This document shows, piece after piece, positions 9,501 through 16,847 of a DNA stretch of 64,000 bases. Location: assembly GCF_902779965.1 (NCBI RefSeq), contig NZ_CACZDK010000001.1, positions 1 through 64,000 on the forward strand, given 5' to 3'. A program made the translations under genes and the position numbers. Position 1 is the first letter of the stretch. Each line of letters begins with the position of its first letter. This stretch comes from Fibrobacter succinogenes (lineage in GTDB: Bacteria; Fibrobacterota; Fibrobacteria; Fibrobacterales; Fibrobacteraceae). Under the pieces are notes generated by a model. That model worked only from the letters and a program-made list of their open reading frames with translations. It made no database searches and was not told the origin of the DNA.

Positions 9501-9706
9501 GGCATCACGTTCATCACGGGAGTCGTGCCGGCAGGCGTTGCGGTAAACGTAGAACCGATACCGCCCACGGCAATACCAGTCGTAGAAGGCGTGGTAGAAA
9601 GCGGGGTGTACCACGGCTGAATGAATTCCACAGCGAGACCCGGGGTCATCAGCTTCTGGACGGAGCCGGACATTTTTGCACCGGCAAGATATTCTTTAAT
9701 GCTCAT
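6563..9706 (-). CDS. GH116 family beta-glucosidase/glucosylceramidase-like enzyme
   Basis: A 1047-residue protein with no signal peptide or membrane segment, so probably cytosolic. Family hallmarks are the N-terminal beta-rich region (VGGIGSTF, RFNNFFFKEAVL) and the alpha/alpha barrel with NSLDVYFYGSFSLLALMP, DLGSPFDAEPDAYDWHN and HGTDDTFDNLCSYGISVYCG. The last corresponds to the GH116 segment holding the acid/base Asp. Where human GBA2 reads EGQEYRMYNTYD, this protein reads ECADYPFFNSLD. Family members hydrolyse beta-glucosides, including glucosylceramide and cello-oligosaccharides. In this organism cello-oligosaccharide use is the likely role (inference). No strong Shine-Dalgarno sequence precedes the ATG; a TATCTTTC box lies about 45 nt upstream. 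Confidence 0.8.
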   Translation of the reverse strand: MSIKEYLAGAKMSGSVQKLMTPGLAVEFIQPWYTPLSTTPSTTGIAVGGIGSTFTATPAGTTPVMNVMPGVQVRTEKASDLRFNNFFFKEAVLSAKAALVIGNFAAFGIYNNNFPLLDANGTRVFGDADMKDQKKAEAKLNKVLADKTFFETNKAAFERWHIQFSDRTQALIAAGKDVAALNRAVLIDFFDGMVGEKAAREGALTAAWTNDSEFLGQPGYDAAKMKYTALYPVSETVYEGKGVAITKTQSSYVTPGDERLSSLPVNATVFTLENNTKETREVTIVQIQDSITGYMAKKDRQGVQDSSFVLVPAARFPKGVQFDKELEDGRSVRGIEFYNEKALAESDFNGCMGVSVAWNKKDNLNVSVKPMFYQDDAKSVLKAALQSGRVANSWVKNVYSGRETIAGAIAVTAVLKPKQKVSFQFNMVLDFPEIKLNKLTSAKKYTAFYPEAYGRVVALLTEALAADKTFDDRLKAFENLVPKKPVAKLYKTAAKQTEFKSLAINTLSFLAEATVWDKEDRFLVRECADYPFFNSLDVYFYGSFSLLALMPRLDGVVMKSFGDAILAVNDNRRRHHEFVNLPYADLPDPKLEGPRAVRGAVIHDLGSPFDAEPDAYDWHNVKEWKDLAPKYVLMVYRHYHKTKDMQCLADCKEAVYAAMEYLEKMVNPGENFPLTHGTDDTFDNLCSYGISVYCGSLWIAGLRAAAKIAELLGDNDQATKWNAKSEAANKEFTESLWDENEGYFRFFITPMEMKDLNVEKYAELREAVKVSLELPEDPNAGVKAINEWLCAGEIPDGEDLSKNELRGLKKAWITAQCKEAFTKSWEAKIANDCDDVFADTMLADTYLRLLDLEPITDSAKAKSNLLRIFNTNYKANSPLIGAANLVHKDGSPLDEFNFQAHDVWIGIQYSIMTAMMFHGLEKEASVLANSMIGNLYDEARVPFAAPEGFNGSCRLHPEALVAKFGLSATAADKMHKELLKKGALLADSRISPKLPRNLAAFTKAFGAIAKSNKVDVNELFTLLHSTALKYTAGKYFRPGMVFALLYK

Positions 9707-9756
9707 AATGAGGTCCGATATTTAAAGGTTTATACGGGGGGAAAGATAGTATTTTA

Positions 9757-9790
9757 GAGCTTAGAACTTAGAACTTAGAGCTTAGAAATT
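9757..9790. repeat. TTAGAAC-type low-complexity mosaic
   Basis: Tandem-like words GAGCTTAGAACTTAGAACTT and related units in the spacer between the GH116 promoter and the next element. The same words recur at 27420, 56670 and 59075. Confidence 0.6.
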
Positions 9791-9812
9791 GGTTGATAGT
9801 TAATGCTTCCCC

Positions 9813-9983
9813 GTCATTCTGAACGGAGAAGGCGGAAGACAACCTCGAAAGGCGAGTGTTGCAGCCATGCTTGCATGGATATAACCGAGCCGAAGAGGTT
9901 GGGGCTTGCCCCATCCAGTAAAGTCTAGTATTGAAAAAACGAGAAATAACTGGGTCCTTCGTCACGTAGTTCCTCAGGACGAC
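9813..9983. repeat. Dispersed palindromic element, long form
   Basis: Begins GTCATTCTGA and ends CTCAGGACGAC, its approximate inverse. It contains GGCGAGTGTTGC, the palindrome CCATGCTTGCATGG, GGGGCTTGCCCC, ATCCAGTAAAGTCT and ACTGGGTCCTTCG. The inner block of about 110 nt matches 17062-17170 and, strikingly, 13205-13311 inside rnhB. Confidence 0.8.
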
Positions 9984-10027
9984 GTAGAATTTTCAGTCTT
10001 TTTACATGAAATGTTTTTGATTTGAAT

Positions 10028-10035
10028 TATCTTTA
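10028..10035 (+). promoter_or_regulatory. TAnnTTTG-like box 4 nt before an ATG
   Basis: TATCTTTA (one mismatch to TAnnTTTG), then GGGT, then the ATG at 10040. The spacing of 4 nt is identical to that at four other genes and predicts a leaderless transcript. Confidence 0.45.
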
Positions 10036-10039
10036 GGGT

Positions 10040-10240
10040 ATGACTAAGTTGATTGCACATATGCTCCCCGGTGTTTTCCTCATCGTAGTGTTTTCCCTGT
10101 TGAAAGCCTACGTTATTCCTGCACACTTGACCTTTGAATCGTGGTTCGTCTACGTCAACTTTTTCGTTTGGGTCGTCTGCATAACAGTTCCGTGCGTCAT
10201 CTATTACCTCCGCACCCCACCTGGAATCGATCATAAGTAG
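10040..10240 (+). CDS. Small two-helix membrane protein, unknown function
   Basis: 66 residues with two hydrophobic segments (LIAHMLPGVFLIVVFSLLKA and FVYVNFFVWVVCITVPCVIY) and a basic, short tail ending GIDHK. No family recognised. It is supported as a gene by its promoter-like box immediately upstream and the short gap to the following lipoprotein gene in the same direction. Confidence 0.55.
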   Translation: MTKLIAHMLPGVFLIVVFSLLKAYVIPAHLTFESWFVYVNFFVWVVCITVPCVIYYLRTPPGIDHK

Positions 10241-10256
10241 GCTGTTTTTGGTAAAC

Positions 10257-10264
10257 TATATTTG
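10257..10264 (+). promoter_or_regulatory. TATATTTG box 4 nt before an ATG
   Basis: TATATTTG, GCGT, then ATG at 10269. No Shine-Dalgarno sequence fits between box and start, which supports a leaderless mRNA. The segment AAACTATATTTGG is shared with the purN promoter. Confidence 0.55.
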
Positions 10265-10268
10265 GCGT

Positions 10269-11102
10269 ATGTCTAAATCTTGCGCCATGGTTGTTGCCTG
10301 CATCTTTTTTTGTGCATGCAGTGATATGTCTATGTTAAAGGGCCGCTTTGATGTTCCGGTCCAGCATAATTTCATCGGTGTAGGGAAGGAACTCCCGCAA
10401 AAATCATCTGTTAGCAATGTGGCTGTTTCTGCAGTTTATGTTCAGGAAGATTCCCTGCGGATTCGCGATCTTTATAACGAAAAAGATGTAAAAGATGGTT
10501 ATTCAAACCCTACTAAAATTGATTTTGTATATAAATTAAATAACTTCCCAATTATGGTGTCTTATACGTACATTTATAAGGGCGAGTTGTGTGTTGCTGG
10601 TGTTAGTGCTAGTATCGGCAGGTACTTATTCGGTCGATTTATATTTGGTGTAAACGATAAAAACTATGAAGTCGGAATGTATGGAGACCTAGGCTATGGA
10701 TTTGATCAGGGCTCCTATGATTATCGTTACGATAGTGGTGGCTTATTTGGTGGTGGACCTTATGGTGACTCGACATATTCGGACAAGTATATCGGACATT
10801 ATGTGACTTCATTTGGTTTGTACGCGTCTTATTATTACGGACCTTTGGGCGTGACGTATTCTCCATCGGTTTATGCCCCATGGCAACGTAGAGATCTTCC
10901 TGTAAATGCTAAGGGTAATGTTGAATCTGAAGGCGCTTACGATATCAATTTTAAGTTTCCGCAAATCGTGAGCCAATATGTAGGTTTGTCGTTTTGGATT
11001 ACGGATCATTGGAAAATTTCTGGTGGCGTGACGTTCTTGACTCCCGTTGATTTTAATGATTTTGCTATGACTGGGAATACCTCGGTTGGTTTTTGGTTTT
11101 AG
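10269..11102 (+). CDS. Putative outer-membrane lipoprotein, beta-rich
   Basis: 277 residues. The start at 10269 yields a short lipoprotein-type signal (MVVACIFFCACSD) with Cys near residue 17; an upstream TTG would add seven residues. The rest is rich in aromatic and glycine residues with alternating strands (IGRYLFGRFIFGVND, LGYGFDQGSYDYRY, YVGLSFWITDHWKISGGV) and ends in Phe, as many beta-barrel proteins do. No family recognised. A second lipoprotein gene follows within 10 bp, so the two are probably co-transcribed. Confidence 0.65.
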   Translation: MSKSCAMVVACIFFCACSDMSMLKGRFDVPVQHNFIGVGKELPQKSSVSNVAVSAVYVQEDSLRIRDLYNEKDVKDGYSNPTKIDFVYKLNNFPIMVSYTYIYKGELCVAGVSASIGRYLFGRFIFGVNDKNYEVGMYGDLGYGFDQGSYDYRYDSGGLFGGGPYGDSTYSDKYIGHYVTSFGLYASYYYGPLGVTYSPSVYAPWQRRDLPVNAKGNVESEGAYDINFKFPQIVSQYVGLSFWITDHWKISGGVTFLTPVDFNDFAMTGNTSVGFWF

Positions 11103-11111
11103 GGGGTGTTT

Positions 11112-11826
11112 ATGGCTCGTTTGCTTACCTTGTTTGTTTTTCTTTGCTCGATGTTTTTTGTTGGATGTGCAAGTACGACGACTGGAATTCTCAATGTATC
11201 GACGTCATCTGATGACGATGAATTTGTGGTACAAGTCGATTCCGTTGTTAAAATTGTAAAGGGCTCTCGCAGCGAGGTAAAACTAGATACAGGTGACCAC
11301 TTTGTAACAGTTTCGTTTGCCGGAAAAACTGTGGTTGATACCCTGGTCCATGTGGAGGGACGTAGCCCGGGGGACTTGTTCCTGGCTTGGATGGGGGGGG
11401 GCTGCTGTTGGTGCGGGTATTATGACATTTGCCTGGAGTAAAATTTGGTTAGTTGTTGTTCCTGTAGCTGTGGGAATATCTACGTTATTTACAACATCGC
11501 CGGGAAAAGTTCAATTGCATGCCGTAAAACAGAACGATGAATCTCCTCAATTATATCAATCGGATCGGTTGTTTTTGCATATTTGGGACTTACATCCAAA
11601 TTTGGGCATTTCAGAAAAATTTGGGGTTTCAAACGTGTTGCGTCCTGATGGATTGTGCTACGATCGCAAAGTGAAAGTTGTGTGGGTACAAAGTGAGGTG
11701 AATTCTCGTATATATCCTCTGGATTTAGGGAAGGATATTGAAGTTTGTTTACTAGATGTTGATGGGGAACACCTGTCTTGTGAGTCTTCTGATAATACAA
11801 TGCTTGAAAAATATCCCTGTCGATAG
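11112..11826 (+). CDS. Putative lipoprotein interrupted by a frameshift in a G9 tract
   Basis: The first frame (from 11112) encodes a lipoprotein signal (FVFLCSMFFVGCAS) and about 80 further residues. It then runs through nine consecutive G at 11393-11401 and stops at 11441. One G fewer would join it to a second frame that continues GAAVGAGIMTFAWSKIWLVV and runs to 11826, giving about 237 residues with a hydrophobic glycine-rich hairpin and a C-terminal soluble domain. The two halves fit as one protein. Phase variation, a recent mutation and a sequencing error are all possible. No family recognised. Confidence 0.6.
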
Positions 11827-11836
11827 ATAATTAAAC

Positions 11837-11844
11837 TATATTTG
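11837..11844 (+). promoter_or_regulatory. TATATTTG box 4 nt before purN
   Basis: TATATTTG, GCCC, ATG at 11849. Its spacing is identical to that at 10257-10264, and the flank TAAACTATATTTGG is the same. No Shine-Dalgarno sequence is present. Confidence 0.55.
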
Positions 11845-11848
11845 GCCC

Positions 11849-12442
11849 ATGTTTAAAATTGGCGTCATGGCTTCCGGCGGTGGAAGCAACTTCAAAGCGA
11901 TTATTGATCACATTGGTTCGGGTGACCTCGAAGCTCAGTGTAAGTTCTTGATTACGAACAACGCGGGTTGTGGTGCTGTGCATCATGCCGAGGAATATGG
12001 AATCCCGGTTTACCACATCTCGGGCAAAACGCATCCGGATCAGGCGGCATTTGAAGCGGCCATGCTTGAAGTTCTCGACAAGTACGATGTGGATCTTTTG
12101 ATTTTGGCGGGTTACATGAAGGCGCTCCCGCTTTGCATGCTCAAGCGCATGCCGGACCGCATTTTGAACATTCATCCGTCGCTGTTGCCGAAGTTTGGCG
12201 GTAAGGGCTTTTTTGGACATCACGTTCATGAAGCTGTGCTTGCCGCGCACGAAACGGAATCTGGCCCGACGGTGCATCTCGTGAGCGAAGAAATCGACCG
12301 CGGTCGCATTTTGGCGCAAACTAAAGTTCCTGTGATGCCGGACGATACGCCCGACACGCTTGCCGCTCGTGTGCTGGTGCAAGAACACGCTCTGTACTGG
12401 AAGACTATTCGCGACTACGCCAAGTCGCTGGGTTTGCGTTAA
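11849..12442 (+). CDS. purN: Phosphoribosylglycinamide formyltransferase
   Basis: A 197-residue enzyme of normal length that transfers a formyl group from 10-formyl-THF to GAR in purine synthesis. Visible motifs are the N-terminal VMASGGGSNFKAI phosphate-binding loop, LAGYMKALP, and the catalytic NIHPSLLPKFGG (Asn and His). SGPTVHLVSEEIDRGRIL corresponds to the family's Asp-containing loop; Glu occupies that site, as I recall for other FCB-group enzymes. It is flanked downstream by palindromic repeats and read from its own box. Confidence 0.93.
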   Translation: MFKIGVMASGGGSNFKAIIDHIGSGDLEAQCKFLITNNAGCGAVHHAEEYGIPVYHISGKTHPDQAAFEAAMLEVLDKYDVDLLILAGYMKALPLCMLKRMPDRILNIHPSLLPKFGGKGFFGHHVHEAVLAAHETESGPTVHLVSEEIDRGRILAQTKVPVMPDDTPDTLAARVLVQEHALYWKTIRDYAKSLGLR

Positions 12443-12443
12443 T

Positions 12444-12588
12444 GTCATCCTGAGGGCTTCTTGAACCGCGTCATGTTGAGAGGCTTCGCCTGTAGCGTCA
12501 TCCTGAGGGGCTTGCCCTGAAGGATCCAGTAAAGTCTTGAAATTGCGAAACAAGAAATAACTGGATTTCTCACTACGTTCGAAATGAC
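12444..12588. repeat. Dispersed palindromic elements downstream of purN
   Basis: A partial copy (12444-12496) is followed by a complete short-form element (12497-12588): GTCATCCTGAGG, AGGATCCAGTAAAGTCTTG, ATAACTGGATTTCTC, ACGTTCGAAATGAC. The ends are inverted repeats, so the RNA would form a long hairpin that may also end the purN transcript. Confidence 0.75.
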
Positions 12589-12638
12589 GAATGCAAATCG
12601 CAGAAAATGACGATGAAGCGTTTCGTGTTGCCGCCCGC

Positions 12639-12672
12639 GTCATCCTGAGCAACGCGAAGGATCCAGTAAAGT
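12639..12672. repeat. Half element abutting the rnhB start
   Basis: GTCATCCTGAGC, then AAGGATCCAGTAAAGT, ending 6 nt before the rnhB ATG. It leaves no room for a native leader or Shine-Dalgarno site. Confidence 0.7.
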
Positions 12673-12678
12673 TTTAAA

Positions 12679-13605
12679 ATGAAATTTAAACTGCCCGCAT
12701 TTTTGGAAAACATTGAATCCCCGGTAGAAGGGGAGGTGGCGCTGCGCAAGTTTGCTGCAAATCCACTTGCGTTTGGCGGTGACTTGGACTTGTTTTCTGC
12801 GAGTGCGAATGGAGCGCTTTCTGGAAACGCGACGGAAAATTCTGCAATTGTTGTGGGCATTGACGAAGTAGGCCGAGGACCGCTTGCTGGCCCTGTTGTG
12901 GCATGCGCTGCCGTGCTTAAGTCCCCCGATGCGCTCTTGACGCTGAATGATTCCAAGAAGCTTTCTCGCCCCAAGCGCGAAGCGATGTTTGATGCGGTTA
13001 AGGATGCTTGTGCTTGCTATGCGATTGCTAGCGCGAGCGTCGAAGAAATCGACGAGATGAACATTCTCGAAGCGGATTTTTTGGCCATGCGCCGTGCGTT
13101 GCAAGCGCTCGGATTCCCGGGCCTCAACGAATCCGCCCCCGAAATCCCCATCGAAGTCAAAGGCTCTTTCGCCGAAGCCGCGGCTGCCGCTCGCAACGCC
13201 ATCCGCGTCATCCTGACGCCGAAGGCAGAAGACAACTCAGAAGGCGAGTGTTGCGACCATGCTTGCATGGGCATAACCGAGCCAAAGAGTTGGGGCGTAG
13301 CCCCATCCAGTGGCGGTTTACCAAAAATTCTCATTGCCGTTGACGGCAACCTCAAAATCGACAAGATGCCGCAAGACATCCAGATGCCCATCGTCAAAGG
13401 CGATGGCCGCATCGCAAGCATTTCGGCTGCCTCGATTCTTGCGAAAGTTTTTCGTGACCGCTATATGGATAAATTAGAAGAACTTTATCCGGGTTACGGC
13501 TTTGATAAGCATGCCGGTTACGGCACCAAGGCTCACCTCGATGCTATCCGCCGCCAAGGCTTTACGCCTGCACACCGCAAAAGCTTCCACCCCAAAAGCC
13601 TGTAA
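12679..13605 (+). CDS. rnhB: Ribonuclease HII with an N-terminal extension and a repeat-encoded insertion
   Basis: 308 residues against about 200-220 for typical RNase HII, which cleaves RNA in RNA/DNA hybrids. Core motifs are intact: GIDEVGRGPLAGPVV with the DE pair, LNDSKKLS, AVDGN, IVKGDGRIASISAASILAKVFRD, and GYGTKAHLDAI near the C-terminus. Two oddities enlarge it. An N-terminal extension of about 55 residues precedes GIDEVGRG. An insertion of about 70 residues lies between MRRALQAL and ILIAVDGN, about 36 residues of which (176-211) are translated from a dispersed repeat. No Shine-Dalgarno site precedes the ATG; another half repeat lies there instead. Confidence 0.92.
   Translation: MKFKLPAFLENIESPVEGEVALRKFAANPLAFGGDLDLFSASANGALSGNATENSAIVVGIDEVGRGPLAGPVVACAAVLKSPDALLTLNDSKKLSRPKREAMFDAVKDACACYAIASASVEEIDEMNILEADFLAMRRALQALGFPGLNESAPEIPIEVKGSFAEAAAAARNAIRVILTPKAEDNSEGECCDHACMGITEPKSWGVAPSSGGLPKILIAVDGNLKIDKMPQDIQMPIVKGDGRIASISAASILAKVFRDRYMDKLEELYPGYGFDKHAGYGTKAHLDAIRRQGFTPAHRKSFHPKSL
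13205..13311. repeat. Dispersed palindromic element in frame within rnhB
   Basis: GTCATCCTGACGCCGAAGGC, GGCGAGTGTTGC, CCATGCTTGCATGG, ATAACCGAGCC, GGGGCGTAGCCCCATCCAGT: the same order of blocks as the intergenic copies at 9813 and 17062. The gene stays open through it, encoding the segment from VILTPKAED to VAPSSGG. Confidence 0.85.
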
Positions 13606-13635
13606 CGCATTTGGCTGAGCGCTGTTGCTTATCGC

Positions 13636-13923
13636 GTCATCCAGAGGGGTATGCACCGAAGGATCCAGTAAAGTCTTGTATTGTGAATACGAAAAATGAC
13701 TGGATTCCTCACTTCGTTCGGAATGACGGGCGTGAGAGTTTCTCGTACAGTGTCATCCAGAGGGCTGAACGCCCGAAGGATCCAGTGAAGTCTTGTGTTA
13801 CGAAACAAAATATAACTGGTTCCTTCGCGTTGCTCAGGGTGGCGAGTGCGCGGAATGTCCAGAGTGACTGAGACGCAATCCGAGAAATGACTGGGTCCTT
13901 CGTCACTGCGTTCCTCAGGACGA
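13636..13923. repeat. Array of three dispersed palindromic elements
   Basis: Two near-complete short-form copies (13636-13727 and 13752-13843) and a truncated third ending CTCAGGACGAC. Each has GTCATCCAGAGG, GAAGGATCCAGTRAAGTCTTG and a returning arm of the type ACTGGATTCCTCAC...GAATGAC. They fill the gap between rnhB and the tRNA region. No gene seen. Confidence 0.75.
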
Positions 13924-13940
13924 CGATGATGATACAAAAG

Positions 13941-13972
13941 AAAAGAGACTCAGCTTTCGCCAAGTCTCTTTT
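13941..13972 (-). terminator. Terminator after the tRNA-like RNA
   Basis: AAAAGAGACT (13941-13950) pairs with AGTCTCTTTT (13963-13972). On the minus strand the stem runs into CTTTTGT. It directly follows the tRNA-like 3' end, as the terminator at 14129-14160 follows the true tRNA. Confidence 0.65.
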
Positions 13973-14108
13973 TCTGCGGGTGCCAGGACTCGAACCTGGA
14001 GCAGTATGAAGACCGGCCGAGCCAACATTGCGATAAGAAAGTCTTGGCTCGTCCTCTCGCCAACACGACCGGTTGATACCGGTCGCTTATGGCTCACGGC
14101 GGCTCCAG
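13973..14108 (-). ncRNA. Structured RNA candidate ending in a tRNA-Arg 3' half
   Basis: The 30 nt at 13973-14002 are identical to the T-arm and 3' acceptor of the adjacent tRNA-Arg gene, but no matching 5' acceptor or D-arm follows. Instead the minus strand offers CTGGAGC (14108-14102), able to pair with GCTCCAG (14002-13996), enclosing GACCGG/CCGGTC and CGAGCCAA/TTGGCTCG hairpins. It has its own terminator. It may be a tRNA pseudogene left by recombination or a small RNA with a tRNA-like end. Confidence 0.45.
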
Positions 14109-14128
14109 TTTCTCGTGAAAATAAAAAC

Positions 14129-14160
14129 AGAAAAGGCTAGTCTTTCGACTAACCTTTTCT
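14129..14160 (-). terminator. tRNA-Arg terminator
   Basis: AGAAAAGGYTAGTC stems close on a four-base loop (14129-14142 with 14147-14160). On the minus strand a GTTTTTATTTT run follows. It starts 3 nt after the tRNA 3' end. Confidence 0.7.
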
Positions 14161-14162
14161 TC

Positions 14163-14236
<74 letters not shown>

Positions 14237-14413
14237 GTTTTGTTTTGTTGTCTTCTCTCGTTGACGGGTCCAAATATAGAATAATCGAGAATAATGTCAA
14301 GGGTAAAAGGCAAAAAAAGTGAAAAAAATTAAAAAAAGTTTTTAGAGCGTGATTTAGACCCTGTTTTTGGTCCAATTTAACTCCATATAATTGAATTGAA
14401 ATTGTTCTTTAGC

Positions 14414-14421
14414 TATTTTTG
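14414..14421 (+). promoter_or_regulatory. TATTTTTG box before the PBP1A gene
   Basis: TATTTTTG matches TAnnTTTG and lies 22 nt before the ATG at 14444, predicting a very short leader. Confidence 0.4.
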
Positions 14422-14443
14422 TCCCCAAACTTTTTTAGTGTTG

Positions 14444-16840
14444 ATGAAAATGAATAAGTTCAAAGCATTCATGAAAACTTTTGGGTCGCTCGTCAAGAAG
14501 TATGGAGCTATCGTTTGGCTGAAAATTTGGAGCGTAATAAAGATTGCGTTCGCGAATAAGGTCTTCCGATGGTTCTTTATTTTTATGTGCCCGATTATCG
14601 TGGCGTTCATTGCGGCTTTTGTCGTCTATGTCCATTATTCGCCGCAATTGCCGTCGCTCTCGCAGCTCGAACAGATCAATCCGAGGCTGGTGACCAATAT
14701 TTTTGACAAGGATGGTCAAATTGCTCATGAGTATTTCGTGGAACGCCGCGAATGGACTTCGATTGACTCGATTCCTCTGGATGCAATTCATGCGGTGATG
14801 GCGACCGAAGACCGCGCTTTCTATAAGCACTGGGGTATGAACGTTTGGGCGATCCCGTCTGCTATCATCGAGAGTGCCATGTCTGGCAACAAGCTTCGTG
14901 GTGCATCAACGCTCACGCAGCAGCTCACCAAGCTCTTGTTCCTCACGCCGGAACGTTCTCTTTCCCGTAAGATCAAGGAAATGATGACGGCTATCCGCAT
15001 CGAACAGACGTACACGAAGGAAGAAATTCTTGAATTCTACATGAACGAAGTTTACCTCGCTGGTGGTAACTACGGTTTCCAGGCGGCTGGCAAGTTCTAT
15101 TTTGGCAAGCCTCTCGATAGCCTTTCTATCCCAGAATTTGCGGTGCTTGCTGGTATGTTGCAGCGTCCGGAAACGTACCGCCCTGACCGTCACCCAAAGA
15201 ATTCTCTCCGTCGTCGTAACACGGTGCTTTTTGCCATGTACGATGCTGGTTATATCACTCGCGATGAATACCACAAGTATGTTAGCACTCCGATTGAACT
15301 TGCCAAGAAGGAAGATGTCACCGGAACGGGTCTCTATTTCTTCGAAGAAATCCGCAAGTACATGGAAAAGAAGTATGGTGAAAATTCGCTTTATGCCGAT
15401 GGCGTGTCCGTCTATAGTACGATTGACCCGGATATCCAGGCCTTCCTTGATAGTGTAGCCTATGTTCAGGTCGAAAAGGTGCGTCGCCGTATCAAGTACC
15501 GTGCTACGCGTAGACTCCAGCTCACGAAAAAGTACGACATGCCCGAAGATAGCATCGTTGCTCACTTCGACAGCGTCTATACGCTTTTCAAGAAGGAATA
15601 TCTTTCTGCGGATACGGTGAAGAATAGGCGTGGTCAGTTTGCCCGTTTCCCGGACAGTATCCGTTATCACCATGCCGAAGTTGCTGCTATTATCATTGAA
15701 AACGAGACGGGTGCAATCCGTGCTATGGTAGGCGGTAGTGACTTTAACAAGTCCAAGTGGAACCGCGCTGTGCAGTCTTTGCGTCAGCCGGGGTCTTCGT
15801 TCAAGCCGATTGTCTATTCGACCGCAATGGACAATGGTGCAAGCCCTTGCGACTCCGTGAACGACCAGCCGGTGACAATCCCGGATCCGGATGACAAGAA
15901 CCCGAACAAGGTTTGGCGCCCGGGTAACTTCGAACACGATTTCGAAGGTATGATGACGCTCCGCCGTGCGCTCTACAAGTCCAAGAACTTGCCTGCAATT
16001 TTGACTGGCATGAAGTATGGCCTTAGCAACGTGGTGAACTATGCCCGCAAGTTTGGTATCAAACGAGCCCCGCTCCAGGCCGTGCCGAGCTTGGCTCTTG
16101 GCTCTGTGGGGGCGACTCTTATGGAAATGACTTCTGCTTACACGGTGTTCCCGAACGGCGGTAACCGCATCGAACCGTACATGATCGAATCGATTGTAGA
16201 CCGCAATGGTGAAATTCTCGAAAAGAATTCAAAGGTTGAACACGAAGTGTTGCGCCCGGCATCGGCTTACTTGATGGTCGATATGCTCAAGGATGTGAAC
16301 ATTCGCGGTACGGCGGCTCGCGTTTGGAATTCGGGCTTCCGCCATCCGAGCGGTGGTAAGACGGGTACGACGAACGACTACACGGATACGTGGTACATCG
16401 GCTTTACCAAGCAGTACACGATGGGTGTCTGGGTGGGTTCCGATACGCCGGGGACCATGGGTGCCGGTCATACGGGTACCGAAGATGCTCTCCCGATCTG
16501 GATGGCTACGATGTCCAAGCTGCATAAGGATTTGCCGAAGCTTCCGTTCCCGGTTCCGCCTGGCGTGATTAGCCGTGGTATTTGCAACCATACAGGCCTT
16601 GTTGCCGGTGAGTTCTGCTCCGAAAAGACCTATTGCCTTTACACGGCGGGGTATGGCCCGACGGAACGTTGCGATGGAAACCACTTTGGTTCTCAGACAA
16701 AGTCTGCGGATAACGCTACTTTGTTCAGCAACAAGGGCGTCGTAGAAAATAACCGCTACGAAGCTCCGCAGCCCAAGAAAAAGAAGGGCAAGAAGGATCC
16801 GGAACCGCAGCCTAAGCGCAATACGAGAAAGATGTTCTAG
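14444..16840 (+). CDS. mrcA: Penicillin-binding protein 1A (bifunctional transglycosylase/transpeptidase)
   Basis: About 798 residues; starts at 14444 or 14450 are equally plausible. One N-terminal transmembrane helix (residues of about 45-65) is followed by the GT51 glycosyltransferase domain (ATEDRAFYKHWGMN, GASTLTQQLTK) and the transpeptidase domain with the SxxK serine in PGSSFKPIVYS, SKN in YKSKNLPA and GGKTGTTND. The tail is rich in Lys and Pro (KKKKGKKDPEPQPKR). It polymerises and cross-links peptidoglycan on the outer face of the cytoplasmic membrane. It stands alone, followed by a strong hairpin. Confidence 0.95.
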   Translation: MKMNKFKAFMKTFGSLVKKYGAIVWLKIWSVIKIAFANKVFRWFFIFMCPIIVAFIAAFVVYVHYSPQLPSLSQLEQINPRLVTNIFDKDGQIAHEYFVERREWTSIDSIPLDAIHAVMATEDRAFYKHWGMNVWAIPSAIIESAMSGNKLRGASTLTQQLTKLLFLTPERSLSRKIKEMMTAIRIEQTYTKEEILEFYMNEVYLAGGNYGFQAAGKFYFGKPLDSLSIPEFAVLAGMLQRPETYRPDRHPKNSLRRRNTVLFAMYDAGYITRDEYHKYVSTPIELAKKEDVTGTGLYFFEEIRKYMEKKYGENSLYADGVSVYSTIDPDIQAFLDSVAYVQVEKVRRRIKYRATRRLQLTKKYDMPEDSIVAHFDSVYTLFKKEYLSADTVKNRRGQFARFPDSIRYHHAEVAAIIIENETGAIRAMVGGSDFNKSKWNRAVQSLRQPGSSFKPIVYSTAMDNGASPCDSVNDQPVTIPDPDDKNPNKVWRPGNFEHDFEGMMTLRRALYKSKNLPAILTGMKYGLSNVVNYARKFGIKRAPLQAVPSLALGSVGATLMEMTSAYTVFPNGGNRIEPYMIESIVDRNGEILEKNSKVEHEVLRPASAYLMVDMLKDVNIRGTAARVWNSGFRHPSGGKTGTTNDYTDTWYIGFTKQYTMGVWVGSDTPGTMGAGHTGTEDALPIWMATMSKLHKDLPKLPFPVPPGVISRGICNHTGLVAGEFCSEKTYCLYTAGYGPTERCDGNHFGSQTKSADNATLFSNKGVVENNRYEAPQPKKKKGKKDPEPQPKRNTRKMF

Positions 16841-16847
16841 AGGTGGT

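Noticed and set aside
6635-9757. 1040-codon open frame on the plus strand opposite the GH116 gene
   Set aside because: It is an antisense shadow: the minus-strand frame has recognisable GH116 motifs, while this translation shows no family pattern, being Val/Glu/His-rich as expected from reverse-reading biased codons.
11831-12652. 273-codon minus-strand frame opposite purN
   Set aside because: Covers purN and palindromic repeats with no recognisable protein pattern; purN on the plus strand is certain.
13636-13923. Possible CRISPR array
   Set aside because: The repeated blocks are long, palindromic and irregularly spaced with variable arms, and no cas genes are present; they are dispersed palindromic elements.
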